A DNA stretch of 64,000 nucleotides from Robbsia sp. KACC 23696 (GTDB taxonomy: Bacteria > Pseudomonadota > Gammaproteobacteria > Burkholderiales > Burkholderiaceae): the NCBI RefSeq assembly GCF_039852015.1, contig NZ_CP156626.1, forward strand, positions 2,266,249 through 2,330,248, written 5' to 3'. Shown piece by piece: positions 25,803-34,251 of this stretch (position 1 is the first letter of the stretch; each line of letters opens with the position of its first letter). Under the pieces are notes generated by a model that made no database searches, had not been told where the DNA came from, and saw only the letters and a list, made by a program, of their open reading frames with translations. A program made the position numbers and the translations under genes.

Positions 25803-28800
25803 GCGCACCCAAACCGTTTCAGATGGCGGCCGTCAATGCGGCGTTCGCGGCCTTTGCAGACCTTGGGGGCCGGCGACGCTTTCTGGTCGCCGATGAGGTC
25901 GGCCTCGGAAAAACGGTCGTGGCAAAGGAGCTGGTTCGCCGGATGGCCGATGGCGGTCGCCTGCCCCTGACCATCTATTACATCGCCAACGGGCACGCTG
26001 TTTCGTACCAGAACAAGAGCCGGGTTGTCGGCTTCCTGGGCGACTCCCAACTACAGGATGCAATCAAGACGCCCGATCGGCTTTCGCTGATCGCAATCGA
26101 GAAGCGACCGAGCACCCCGGTTTTGATCTATGCGCTTACCCCTGCGACCTCGTTTCCGGGCGCGAAGGCTCGCCTGACCGGCGGACGCAAGGAAGAACGG
26201 GCGTTTCTGAAGGTGCTGCTAGAACAGAGCTACCCGGCTTTCGCCCGCGATCTCGATCCCGACATCTTGCGGCTCAGTGCGCGCGGTTCCTGGGACTGGG
26301 CTGTCACGGAGGCTGAGAAGAAGTTTGCAGTGTCGCCACCCGGTTTGCGGCAGAGGTTTCGTGAGGCGCTGGAGGTCGAATTTGGCGAACCTGTGCGTGC
26401 GATGTTCGATCTGGCACTGCACGGGGACGCTGAACGCAAGATCAAGCCGCTCAGACCGACCACCTTCGTTGGCCGTCTCCGGCGAGCCTTGGCGCTGGCG
26501 ACGTTGCGCCATCAACCGCCTGATCTCGTCATTCTCGACGAGTTCCAGCGCTACCGGCAGCTTCTGGACGAGAAGGACGCCGACCCGCTTCTGCAGGCGC
26601 TACTGGAGCCCGAAGACTCGGTCAGACCTCCGGCTATCCTGCTGCTGAGCGCCACGCCATATCCGTATCTGGCCACCCGATGGGAAGAGGCTCGCGGCGC
26701 GCTTGCTCATGCGGAGCTTCTGAAATTGATTGAATTTCTTGCCGGCTCAGACGCACGCGATCGCGCAAGGGAGCTTTTTGCAAATTTTGGCGACACGCTG
26801 CGCGCCATCGCCAGCCATTCTGACGCGAGCCACCCGGAGCTGATGGAAAAGGTGGCGGAAGCGCGTCGGTTCAGGGATGAGCTTAGGCAGCTCATGACAC
26901 CGGTGATGTCGCGCACGGAGCGGGACAGCGTGGCTTCGTCCGATCCGCTCGCCGGTACGAAGTTTCTTCATGCGGCCCCCCTGCCCGAAGATTTTCAGGT
27001 GTATCGGCATCTGGCGGAGAGTTTCGCCGAGCAAATGCGCTACGAGGCGTTGCCCTACTGGTCGTCGGTTCCGCTGCCGGCCCAGTCCCTCGGCCCGGGT
27101 TATGTGGCCTGGAAGAAAGCCAGAATCAAAGCTGCGCCGAAGCTCACCCGAATGACGCGCGAGCGCCGCAACAAACTCAACGCTCCTGCTGACTGGCCCG
27201 ACGCCAAACTTCGTGCGCTAAATGGTATCGCTCCACCCGAATTGTTGTCGTTGCCCTGGGTCGCTCCATCGCTTGCATGGTGGCCGCTTCGCGGAGGGTG
27301 GGCAGCGGCCGATCCGACAGCCGGGGCTGATCCCAAGCTCCTTATCTTCAGCCGGTTCCGTGCAACGCCCCCCAGCGTCGCCGCACTTCTGAGCTTCGGT
27401 GTCGAAGCCCGCTGCCTTCCCAGAAAACACGGAGGATACGAAAAAGCCTACAGGCGCCGTCGCTTCAAGCTGACGGCGACCCCTGGCCCCGTGATGGCGG
27501 CGTTCCATCCCTCGCCATGGCTGATCCTTAACACCGACCCGCTCGTAAAAGCGGGCGCGCCGCTCAGCGTTGTCCGCAAGGAAGTTCGCCGGCAGATTCT
27601 AGCTGCTCTGCCGAGAGGCATTGTCGAACGGGACACCGTCAAGGCCCGCCGACGCCACCGATCGATTGCCCGCGTCCTGGCGTCCATCGAACGTATAGCG
27701 AGTCTTGCGGAGCAGTCGGCGTCGGGATGGAGTAGCGCGATCAGTGATGATCGTGCCGCGCAATCGGCGGTACAAAAGTGGCGCCAGGCGCTCCCGATCG
27801 ACAGGCTTTCGCCGATCGAACTTTCCGATCTCGTGGACTATGCCATTGGCGCGCCGGGCGTCGTGCTCGGCCGGGCTCTACGGCGCCATGACTCTACGAT
27901 CCTGGACGTCACGCGCTACTCCGAACTGGTCCAACTCAGTTGGCAGGGCCTGCGCGCCTATCTCGACAATCCAGTCATATTGTCATCGCTGCGGGGCGGA
28001 AACGCGGTCGAGCAGGTCATGGGAGCGGTGGTCGATGGTGGTTTCGAGAGCGTTCTCGACGAGCATTTCTGGCTCAGCGCGCAGAATCTCCACGAGGGCG
28101 CGGCGGGTCTTGCCAGGGATCTAAAAGCGTCGCTCGGGCTCCGTGCCGGCAGTTTCAGTTTTCATGGGATCGGCGGGCAGCCGCACAAAATTCCTGTTCG
28201 TTGCCATGTCGCCGTGCCTTTTGGCGACGCGGAAGCCGAGCCCGTGGTCAAGGTCGAGGGAGGCGTAACGCCGTCGCCCCCGGCGCGCCCAGATGAAGTG
28301 CGCCGAAGCTTCAACACACCTTTCTGGCCGCATGTCCTAGCGACGACATCCGTTGGACAAGAGGGGCTGGATTTTCATCCCTGGTGTTCGCACGTACTTC
28401 ATTGGGATCTTTCCTCCAACCCGCTCGATCTCGAGCAACGCGAAGGCCGCATCCAGCGATATGCAGGCCTATCGGTCAGACGGAAGCTGGCGGAAGAATT
28501 GCGTGACGAAGTGCTTGGCGATCCCGCCATGGGTCAAGGCTCTCCCTGGCGATGCGTGGAACGGCACGCGGAGCGTTTTGTCGATAAGAGCGGCCTTCGC
28601 CCATGGTGGGTGCTCGATGGCGCCGAAATTCGCCGGCATGTTTTCGAGCGCCCTTTCGGTCGAGACATGCTCCGTTTCGCTCAACTTCGAGAACAGCGCA
28701 TGATCTACCGACTGGCCCTCGGACAGCCCAACCAAGAGGATTTCATCGACGTGCTATCGCGTGGCGGGGAAGCAACCCGTGCGTTGCTGCAACCGCTCGT

Positions 28801-29002
28801 CTTGGATTTTTCAGCAATGGGTCTTCGACAGCAACAGATGACTACCCTCAGTTCATCGGCCAACAGCCCTGGGAAGATGCCGAAGACCTCCTTTTCGGCG
28901 TTCGCTGACGGCGACATGATCGCGCCCATGCCGACATCCGACTTGGGAGCAATTGATGTCGAACCACTCGCCTCTACCCATCAGCGTCCTATGACTGGCT
29001 GA
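25799..29002 (+). CDS. SNF2-like superfamily 2 helicase, third gene of candidate defence operon
   Basis: A 1067-residue ATPase. Motif I is ADEVGLGKT (residues 31-39), motif II VILDEFQR (244-251) and motif III LLLSATP (281-287). The C-terminal lobe has motif V QEGLDF (854-859) and motif VI QREGRIQR (880-887), with HWDLSSNPLDLEQ between them, as in SNF2/RapA-like translocases. The box II reads DEFQ rather than DEAH. About 560 residues separate the lobes, much more than in a minimal helicase, and about 180 follow motif VI. ATG 25799 overlaps the PLD stop; a longer opening upstream is inside that gene. It probably translocates on nucleic acid and feeds the PLD partner. Confidence 0.85.
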   Translation: MSAPKPFQMAAVNAAFAAFADLGGRRRFLVADEVGLGKTVVAKELVRRMADGGRLPLTIYYIANGHAVSYQNKSRVVGFLGDSQLQDAIKTPDRLSLIAIEKRPSTPVLIYALTPATSFPGAKARLTGGRKEERAFLKVLLEQSYPAFARDLDPDILRLSARGSWDWAVTEAEKKFAVSPPGLRQRFREALEVEFGEPVRAMFDLALHGDAERKIKPLRPTTFVGRLRRALALATLRHQPPDLVILDEFQRYRQLLDEKDADPLLQALLEPEDSVRPPAILLLSATPYPYLATRWEEARGALAHAELLKLIEFLAGSDARDRARELFANFGDTLRAIASHSDASHPELMEKVAEARRFRDELRQLMTPVMSRTERDSVASSDPLAGTKFLHAAPLPEDFQVYRHLAESFAEQMRYEALPYWSSVPLPAQSLGPGYVAWKKARIKAAPKLTRMTRERRNKLNAPADWPDAKLRALNGIAPPELLSLPWVAPSLAWWPLRGGWAAADPTAGADPKLLIFSRFRATPPSVAALLSFGVEARCLPRKHGGYEKAYRRRRFKLTATPGPVMAAFHPSPWLILNTDPLVKAGAPLSVVRKEVRRQILAALPRGIVERDTVKARRRHRSIARVLASIERIASLAEQSASGWSSAISDDRAAQSAVQKWRQALPIDRLSPIELSDLVDYAIGAPGVVLGRALRRHDSTILDVTRYSELVQLSWQGLRAYLDNPVILSSLRGGNAVEQVMGAVVDGGFESVLDEHFWLSAQNLHEGAAGLARDLKASLGLRAGSFSFHGIGGQPHKIPVRCHVAVPFGDAEAEPVVKVEGGVTPSPPARPDEVRRSFNTPFWPHVLATTSVGQEGLDFHPWCSHVLHWDLSSNPLDLEQREGRIQRYAGLSVRRKLAEELRDEVLGDPAMGQGSPWRCVERHAERFVDKSGLRPWWVLDGAEIRRHVFERPFGRDMLRFAQLREQRMIYRLALGQPNQEDFIDVLSRGGEATRALLQPLVLDFSAMGLRQQQMTTLSSSANSPGKMPKTSFSAFADGDMIAPMPTSDLGAIDVEPLASTHQRPMTG

Positions 29003-29263
29003 CCGAAGATGAATGATACGCGTTGTGCCAGCTATGCACTCCCCTCGACACACAGTTTCATCGCTTGCACGAACCACAGCCTAGGAGCATGAATCCAAAG
29101 CGGCAGGACATCACGTCCGAAAACCAAGTTCGGATTTCCGAGAAACTATCTCGAATTTCTCTCAAAGCGATGCAATCATGGTCGCACCGAATTCGCCTCG
29201 CTACGCCACAGTAAGTTGCTCCGATAGGTAATGAACTTCACCATGTCTCCATGCAGCGTACTC
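29003..29263. promoter_or_regulatory. spacer with palindromes before the AlpA-like gene
   Basis: No gene is supported here. Nested inverted repeats, CGAGA/TCTCG (29139-29143 and 29149-29153) and GAGAAA/TTTCTC (29140-29145 and 29156-29161), form a possible operator about 105-125 bases before the AlpA-like start. The end of the helicase operon should also lie here, but no clear terminator is seen. Confidence 0.4.
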
Positions 29264-29614
29264 ATGGAGTCCGAAGTGGAACAGCTATCGCAAGCATTCA
29301 ATGCGCTTCCCTTGCCAGGGACGGAAGCCTACGAGGCGCTACCGCAATTTCCGAAGAACCCCCTTCCCTTCCGGCGCACCATCCGCCGCCAGGAACTTCG
29401 GCAGATCGTCCCTTTGGCCGAGACGACGATCTACCAAATGGAGCGCCGCGGCGAGTTCCCGCGCCGCTTTAACCTGACACCGCGCTGCGTCGTGTGGGAC
29501 TTGGCCGAAGTGGAAGCGTGGATCGAGGTGCGCAAGCAAGCCCCTCGCGATCGTGTCTCGAAGCCGGATGTTCACCAACGAAAAACCCGCCCCGTTCGGG
29601 CGGGTTCAAGGTAA
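29264..29614 (+). CDS. AlpA-like regulator, 3' end cut by IS66
   Basis: A 116-residue helix-turn-helix protein of the AlpA/phage-regulator type: RRTIRRQELRQIVPLAETTIYQMERRGEFPRRFNL, then RCVVWDLAEVEAWIEVRK. Such proteins act as excision or transcription regulators in prophages and Tn4371-like elements. The start MESEVEQLSQ at 29264 is chosen; an ATG at 29231 is possible. The stop TAA is supplied by the GTAAGC tip of the IS66 repeat at 29611, and the last codons run through a terminator-like hairpin, so the native end is lost or altered. The HTH is complete and could still function. Confidence 0.7.
   Translation: MESEVEQLSQAFNALPLPGTEAYEALPQFPKNPLPFRRTIRRQELRQIVPLAETTIYQMERRGEFPRRFNLTPRCVVWDLAEVEAWIEVRKQAPRDRVSKPDVHQRKTRPVRAGSR
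29584..29606 (+). terminator. GC-rich hairpin at the end of the AlpA-like gene
   Basis: AACCCGCCC (29584-29592) and GGGCGGGTT (29598-29606) are perfect 9-base arms around a 5-base loop, with five A before the stem. It has the form of an intrinsic terminator, but the T-tract that should follow is missing because the IS66 tip begins at 29611. Confidence 0.6.
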
Positions 29615-29688
29615 GCGTCCAGCCACGGCATCTTTCATCGTGATGTGAAGTTCAGCATGCTGTCGGATTTTCTCGACGGAGGCTGACG

Positions 29689-30078
29689 ATGGAAGACAAG
29701 CAGGTGGTGAGCGTGACACCGCGCACGACAAGACGCATTTTTACCAAGCAGTTCAAGCGCGACCTAGTACGACAGGCGATGTTGCCGGATGTCTCGATGG
29801 CTGCTTTGGCCCAAGCCAACCAGATCAATCCCAACCAGCTCTCACGCTGGTGCCGTGAACATCAGCGTGCAGAAGGCACGATGGAAGTCGCGACTTTGGT
29901 GCCGGTCAACGTCGCGCCTGTCGTCTCAGAATGCAACCCGATGCCAACGCCCGTAGAGGCTATTGGCGAGATCGAATGGCGCCACGGCGCTTCGAGAGTT
30001 GTCGTACGAGGCCATGTCGACGCCCAGATCTTGCGCGCGATCATCTCGCAAACCTTGGCATCTGCGCGGGCAGTATGA
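29689..30078 (+). CDS. tnpA: IS66 accessory protein TnpA
   Basis: A 129-residue protein with an HTH domain like that of IS3 OrfA: RRIFTKQFKRDLVRQAMLPDVSMAALAQANQINPNQLSRWCRE. The C-terminal part, PVEAIGEIEWRHGASRVVVRG, is typical of IS66 Orf1. GGAGG lies 6 bases before the start. Its stop overlaps the tnpB start as ATGA. Confidence 0.92.
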   Translation: MEDKQVVSVTPRTTRRIFTKQFKRDLVRQAMLPDVSMAALAQANQINPNQLSRWCREHQRAEGTMEVATLVPVNVAPVVSECNPMPTPVEAIGEIEWRHGASRVVVRGHVDAQILRAIISQTLASARAV

Positions 30079-30419
30079 TCGGCATCCCTCCCGGTACGCA
30101 GGTGTGGCTGGTTGCGGGTGTGACCGACATGCGACGCGAATTTGACGGCCTTGCTGCCGTCGTTCAGTCGAAGCTGGCAAGCAATCCATACGGCGGCCAC
30201 GTCTTCGTCTTCAGAGGCCGCCACGGCGACCGTATCAAGGTGTTGTGGTGGGACGGCCAGGGCCTATGCTTACTGTGCAAGCGCCTTGAGCGGGGCTACT
30301 TCGTTTGGCCACAGGCTGATTCCGGCAGCGTGCATCTGAGTGCTGCCCAACTGTCGATGCTGCTCGAAGGGATTGATTGGCGGCGTCCACAACGCACCTT
30401 CACGCCCCGCGCAGCCTAG
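30075..30419 (+). CDS. tnpB: IS66 accessory protein TnpB
   Basis: A 114-residue protein with the IS66 Orf2 core: GTQVWLVAGVTDMRREFDGLAAVVQ, NPYGGHVFVFRGRHGDRIKVLWWDGQGLCLLCKRLERGYFVWP. ATG 30075 overlaps the tnpA stop. It is required for IS66 transposition together with TnpA and TnpC; the mechanism is unclear. Confidence 0.94.
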   Translation: MIGIPPGTQVWLVAGVTDMRREFDGLAAVVQSKLASNPYGGHVFVFRGRHGDRIKVLWWDGQGLCLLCKRLERGYFVWPQADSGSVHLSAAQLSMLLEGIDWRRPQRTFTPRAA

Positions 30420-30461
30420 CCAACAGTTGTAAACGGTCATCGATATGCGTAAGCTACGCCT

Positions 30462-32009
30462 ATGGCCGACACTCCACCCGCACCGCTACCCACTGACGTC
30501 GAAGCGCTCCAGCGCATGGTCGCGGATCTGGCTGGCCAAGTGCGCAAGCTCCAGTCTAATCTGGGTGCGCGCGAGCTGTTGATCGAGCATCTGCAAATCC
30601 AAATTGCGGCACTGCGCCGCCAGATGTTCGGCCGCAAGTCCGAGAAGTTGGAAGCGCAGATTGGTCAGCTTGAACTCAAACTCGAAGAGCTGCTGCTCGA
30701 TAACGGCGAGGACCCGCCGCCGGCAACAGCGGCCTCAGAGGAACGCGTGAGCCGTAAGCGCAAGCCTCTGCCGGAACACCTGCCTCGCGATACCGTCGAG
30801 CATCTGCCGGCAAGCAATGCCTGCGCGGACTGCGGGGCATCACTCAAACACATCGGCGAAGATGTCGCCGAACAGCTCGAATACGTACCGGGAAGCTGGC
30901 GTGTCATCCGACATGTTCGGCCCAAGTACAGTTGCGCCTGCTGCCAGAGCCTCGTTCAGGCAAGTGCGCCGTCACGACCGATTGCGAGGGGCATAGCAGG
31001 ACCGGGGCTATTAGCGCATGTGATCATCGGCAAATACGCCGATCATTTACCGCTGTACCGTCAGGCACAAATCTACGCCAGAGATGGCTTGGATTTAGAT
31101 CGCTCGACGCTCAGCGAATGGGTCGGCGGCGTCTCGCGACTGCTGCGCCCCTTGGTCGACGCATTGCGGCGCTACGTCATGGCGGGCAGCACGGTGCACG
31201 CCGACGACACGCCGGTGCCACTGCTCGCCCCCGGCAAGGGCAAGACCGCAACAGGTCGGTTGTGGGCCTACGTGCGTGACGAACGCCCAGCAGGTTCAGA
31301 CAAACCGGCAGCGATGTGGATGGCGTTCACGCCCGATCGCAAAGGCGAACACCCGCAGGAACATCTCAAGCACTTCGAGGACATCATCCACGCTGACGGC
31401 TTCGCGGGCTACGACGCGCTGTACGACGACAAACGCACACAGTCGGCATGCTGGGCACATGCAAGGCGCAAGTTCTACGAGCTGACGAAGTCCAGCCCGT
31501 CGCCAGCTGCCGGCGAGGCGGTTCGCCGAATCGCGGCGCTCTATGCGATCGAAGATCTGATTAAGGGCGAACCACCGGACAAACGCGCGCGCATCCGACA
31601 AGAACACAGTCGACCACTACTCGATAGCATGCGAGCATGGCTGGATGGCTTGCTGCCAACCCTATCGAGCAAATCGGCGCTGGCCGGTGCCATCCAATAC
31701 GCGCTAAACCGATGGGAAGCGCTGAACACGTTCGTCCATGACGGACGTGCCGAGATAGATAACAACGCCGTGGAGCGCTCGCTTCGTGCCGTCGCGCTCG
31801 GGCGCAAAAACTATCTGTTCGCGGGTTCCGAGTCCGGCGGCGAACGCGCTGCGGCGATGTACAGCCTCATCGGCACGGCCAAGCTAAACGGTGTTGAGCC
31901 CGAGTCTTACCTACGTGAGGTTCTCGCGCAAATCGCCGAGCATCCGGTAAATCAAATCGATGATTTATTGCCGTGGAACATCGGCAGCAGCAAACTTCCC
32001 GAAGCTTAA
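30462..32009 (+). CDS. tnpC: IS66 transposase TnpC
   Basis: A 515-residue DDE transposase. An N-terminal leucine-zipper region is followed by a zinc-finger-like part (ACADCGASLKHIGEDVAEQLEYVPG, YSCACCQ). The catalytic domain has HADDTPVPLL, HADGFAGYDALY and NNAVERSLRAVALGRKNYLFAGS, the last with the catalytic glutamate. Length and ends are normal, so the element may be active. Confidence 0.95.
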   Translation: MADTPPAPLPTDVEALQRMVADLAGQVRKLQSNLGARELLIEHLQIQIAALRRQMFGRKSEKLEAQIGQLELKLEELLLDNGEDPPPATAASEERVSRKRKPLPEHLPRDTVEHLPASNACADCGASLKHIGEDVAEQLEYVPGSWRVIRHVRPKYSCACCQSLVQASAPSRPIARGIAGPGLLAHVIIGKYADHLPLYRQAQIYARDGLDLDRSTLSEWVGGVSRLLRPLVDALRRYVMAGSTVHADDTPVPLLAPGKGKTATGRLWAYVRDERPAGSDKPAAMWMAFTPDRKGEHPQEHLKHFEDIIHADGFAGYDALYDDKRTQSACWAHARRKFYELTKSSPSPAAGEAVRRIAALYAIEDLIKGEPPDKRARIRQEHSRPLLDSMRAWLDGLLPTLSSKSALAGAIQYALNRWEALNTFVHDGRAEIDNNAVERSLRAVALGRKNYLFAGSESGGERAAAMYSLIGTAKLNGVEPESYLREVLAQIAEHPVNQIDDLLPWNIGSSKLPEA

Positions 32010-32019
32010 AACGCCAGAA

Positions 32020-32051
32020 TAAGTCCCCACTTCACGCGAAGTGGGGACTTA
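32020..32051. terminator. perfect hairpin inside the IS66 right end
   Basis: Fourteen-base arms (32020-32033 and 32038-32051) pair perfectly around the loop ACGC, just after the tnpC stop. It lies inside the element, 59 bases from the tip. A terminator or a structure limiting transcription into or out of the element is likely. Confidence 0.6.
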
Positions 32052-32107
32052 CACGCACGCCACACCTGCAAATAAATCCGTCAGTACAAGATGCCGTGGC
32101 TCGACGC

Positions 32108-32707
32108 TTACGCATATTGCACCCCGCGATCGCTATGCACAATCAGTCCACGTGGCGGGCGACGTTGCCAATACGCCGAACGCAATGCATTGCAGACCAG
32201 TGTCGCATCGATGCGATCGGACATCGACCATCCCACGATACGCCGGCTTCCCAGGTCCAAGATCGCGGCCAGATACAGCCAGCCTTCGCCCGTCGATAAA
32301 TACGTGATATCTGCGACCCACGCTCGATTCCGCTCCCAGCCGTCAAAGCGACGTGCCAATACATTGGGTGCCACAGGCAATCGATGCGCCGAGTCCGTCG
32401 TTGCTTTCCATGCCCGCTTGTACACGGACCGTAACCCCTGACGCACAAGGCTTCTACGCACGCGCTCAGCGCTCGTTTTTACGCCCTGCGCGGCCAGTTC
32501 CTTCACCAGTCGCGGGCGGCCGTACGTGGCGCGACTTCGCGCATGTAACATCGACACCTGGGCATCCAGATCGGCTCGACGCCGCGCGCTTTCGCTGGGC
32601 TTTCGCACGCGCCACTGGCAGTAACCGCTGCGCGAGACGCCCAACACCCGACATAGTCTGCTGACGTCATATTGGTCGCGGCTAGCGTCGATCCATGCAT
32701 ACTTCAC
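32108..32707 (-). pseudogene. IS3-family transposase orfB, truncated by IS66
   Basis: 199 codons of an IS3 OrfB: MKYAWIDASRDQYDVSRLCRVLGVSRSGY, then GRPRLVKELAAQGVKTSAERVRR, then the integrase core with the first two catalytic aspartates (WVADITYLSTGEG and LIVHSDRGVQY). The sequence is cut right after the second motif and the stop TAA comes from the IS66 tip, so the catalytic glutamate is lost. This OrfB belongs with the orfA fragment at 33956-34251 and is not closely alike to the IS3 copy at the left edge. Confidence 0.88.
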
Positions 32708-32733
32708 CGCGACCCTTTCGCGAAGTATGCCGT

Positions 32734-33955
32734 GGTGGGTTCAATGGGTCGTCGCAACAGCCTCGCGTAGTTTATCGGCCGGAGACATGAAGCCCAAGGT
32801 CTTTCTCGGCCGTTCATTGAGGCGCGCTGCGATTTTGTTCAGTTGCGCCTGCGAGTATTGATCAAGCTGCGTACCATGGAGCAGATACTGTCGCAGAAGT
32901 CGGTTCGTATTTTCGTTGGTGCCGCGTTGCCAGGGACTTCGTGGGTCACAGAAGTAGACCTTCACATCCGTGGCGATCGTGAAGTCTTTGTGGTTTGCCA
33001 ATTCTATGCCACGGTCCCAGGTGAGCGTCTTGCGTAGATGCTGCGGCAACCGCTTTACCTCGCGTTTAAGGCCCGCCACAACGCTCACCGTGTCCTTGCC
33101 TTTAACCTTGACGAGGATGGTGAACCTTGAGCGCCGCTCGACCAGCGTGGCGACGTGAGTATTGTTCGCGCCGCTGACAAGATCGCCCTCCCAGTGCCCA
33201 GGCACGGCGCGGTCGGCCGCTTCGGGCGGGCGCTCGTGAATCGAAACAGCCCCAGCTATCTTGTTGCGCGCGCCCTTGGTGCTGGAGAAGCGCGAATGAC
33301 GCATCTTGCGCTGGGTCCGCAAATGATACTGCAACGCTTTCTTTAGAACGCCGCGCGCCTGCACAAACAGGCTACGATAGATCGTTTCGTGTGACACGCG
33401 CATCGACTCGTCATCGTCGGAGCTTAAGTCAGCCGCTTACTTGTTCCGCAGACCATTCGCGAGAGAGCTTACGTTCAACAGCGTAGCGCAAGCGCGGGTT
33501 GCGCTCCAGCAGGCAATCTTTGGGACGCAAGCTAACCTTCAAGGCTCTCTCATCGGCGTCCAGAGCCCGATAGTGGCCCGTTCCACCGTTACGCGCAATC
33601 TCACGCGAAATGGTGGATGGCGCACGATGCAACTCACGCGCTATGGCCCGAATGGAAAGCCCGGCTGACACGCCGCGCGAAATCTCTTCACGTTCACTGA
33701 GAGTCAATGCCCGCGACGATCGCTTGCGCACAGCAGGGCTGTAACCTCCGCATAGCCGGATTACGCCGTAGATCGATCCGGCTGGTTTGCCCAGCGCTTT
33801 GCCGATGCCAAGAAACGATTCTCCGGCGCGCCACCTCCGCCAAACTTCCGCCTTGCCTTCTGTCGGCAACCCAGGCCTTCCCATCTGTGCCATTCGTCAA
33901 CCCTCCCTCATTCGATATTAATAGGAAGGTGTTGCAATGACCCATCGAACCCACC
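32734..33955 (-). mobile_element. IS30-family element nested in an IS3 copy
   Basis: Terminal inverted repeats GGTGGGTTCAATGGGTCGTC (from 32734) and GGTGGGTTCGATGGGTCATT (minus strand, from 33955) agree at 23 of 26 bases over their full extent. A two-base duplication GT flanks the element (32732-32733 and 33956-33957), as expected for IS30. Removing one GT and the element restores an IS3 orfA ending ATAYFAKGSR. The single transposase gene is broken. Confidence 0.92.
32741..33893 (-). pseudogene. IS30 transposase, disrupted
   Basis: Two frames. The N-terminal part (33893 to 33429) carries the HTH (REEISRGVSAGLSIRAIARELHRAPSTISREIARNGG). The C-terminal part (33403 to 32741) carries the DDE core (GHWEGDLVSGANNTHVATLVERRSRF, LTWDRGIELANHKDF, CDPRSPWQRGTNENTNRLLRQY). 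Between them a TGA follows EQVSG where relatives continue with GWL, and the frame also shifts by one before DDDESMRVSHETIY. Two lesions make a functional product unlikely. Confidence 0.88.
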
Positions 33956-34251
33956 GTCGCTTTTGAGAGAATCTCCACGTCCAGTTTCGCACTTGCCAAC
34001 TCTTTGCGAAGCCGACTGACCTCCGCTTCCAGCTCCGAGACGCCCGGCTTGGTGCGACTAGTCGGCACCGGCGTGCTAGCCGCTGACGCAGCACCTTCAC
34101 GCTGCTGCTTGCGTGCCCAGTTGCCGATCGTCGCCACCGGCACGCCAAGACGACGTGCTGCCTCGTTGTGCCCAACAGAATTTGCCAGCCTTGCCGCTTC
34201 CACTCGGAATTCCTCCGTGTAGCGACGATACGGTACGTTTTTTTCGCCCAT
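33956..34251 (-). pseudogene. IS3-family transposase orfA, interrupted by IS30
   Basis: About 98 codons of a normal IS3 OrfA: YRRYTEEFRVEAARLANSVGHNEAARRLGVPVATIGNWARK (HTH), then a zipper SELEAEVSRLRKELASAKLDVEILSKAT. The IS30 element is inserted about ten codons before the end. Past the junction the frame reads into IS30 sequence without meaning. Its orfB partner lies on the other side of IS30. Confidence 0.87.

Larger units (their letters stand above)
29611..32110 (+). mobile_element. complete IS66-family element
   Basis: The left tip GTAAGCGTCCAGCCACGGC (29611 onward) and the inverted right tip GTAAGCGTCGAGCCACGGC (ending at 32110) agree at 23 of the first 25 bases. Between them lie tnpA, tnpB and tnpC, all intact. 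IS66 elements normally create an 8-base target duplication, but GGTTCAAG on the left and CGCATATT on the right do not match. The flanks are thus not from one insertion site, and a deletion or recombination has occurred next to the element. Confidence 0.92.

Noticed and set aside
22714-29002. Calling the operon DISARM or Mokosh
   Set aside because: DISARM needs DrmA, DrmB (DUF1998) and usually a methyltransferase; Mokosh uses a COG1112-type RNA helicase. The helicase here is SNF2-like and the first protein is DUF6361-like.
29023-29214. A 63-codon plus-strand frame after the helicase
   Set aside because: No ribosome site, no resemblance to a known family, and it covers the palindromic region better read as regulatory DNA.
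32020-32051. The perfect hairpin after tnpC as the IS66 right terminal repeat
   Set aside because: A much better partner of the left tip ends at 32110 (23 of 25 matches), so the hairpin is internal to the element.
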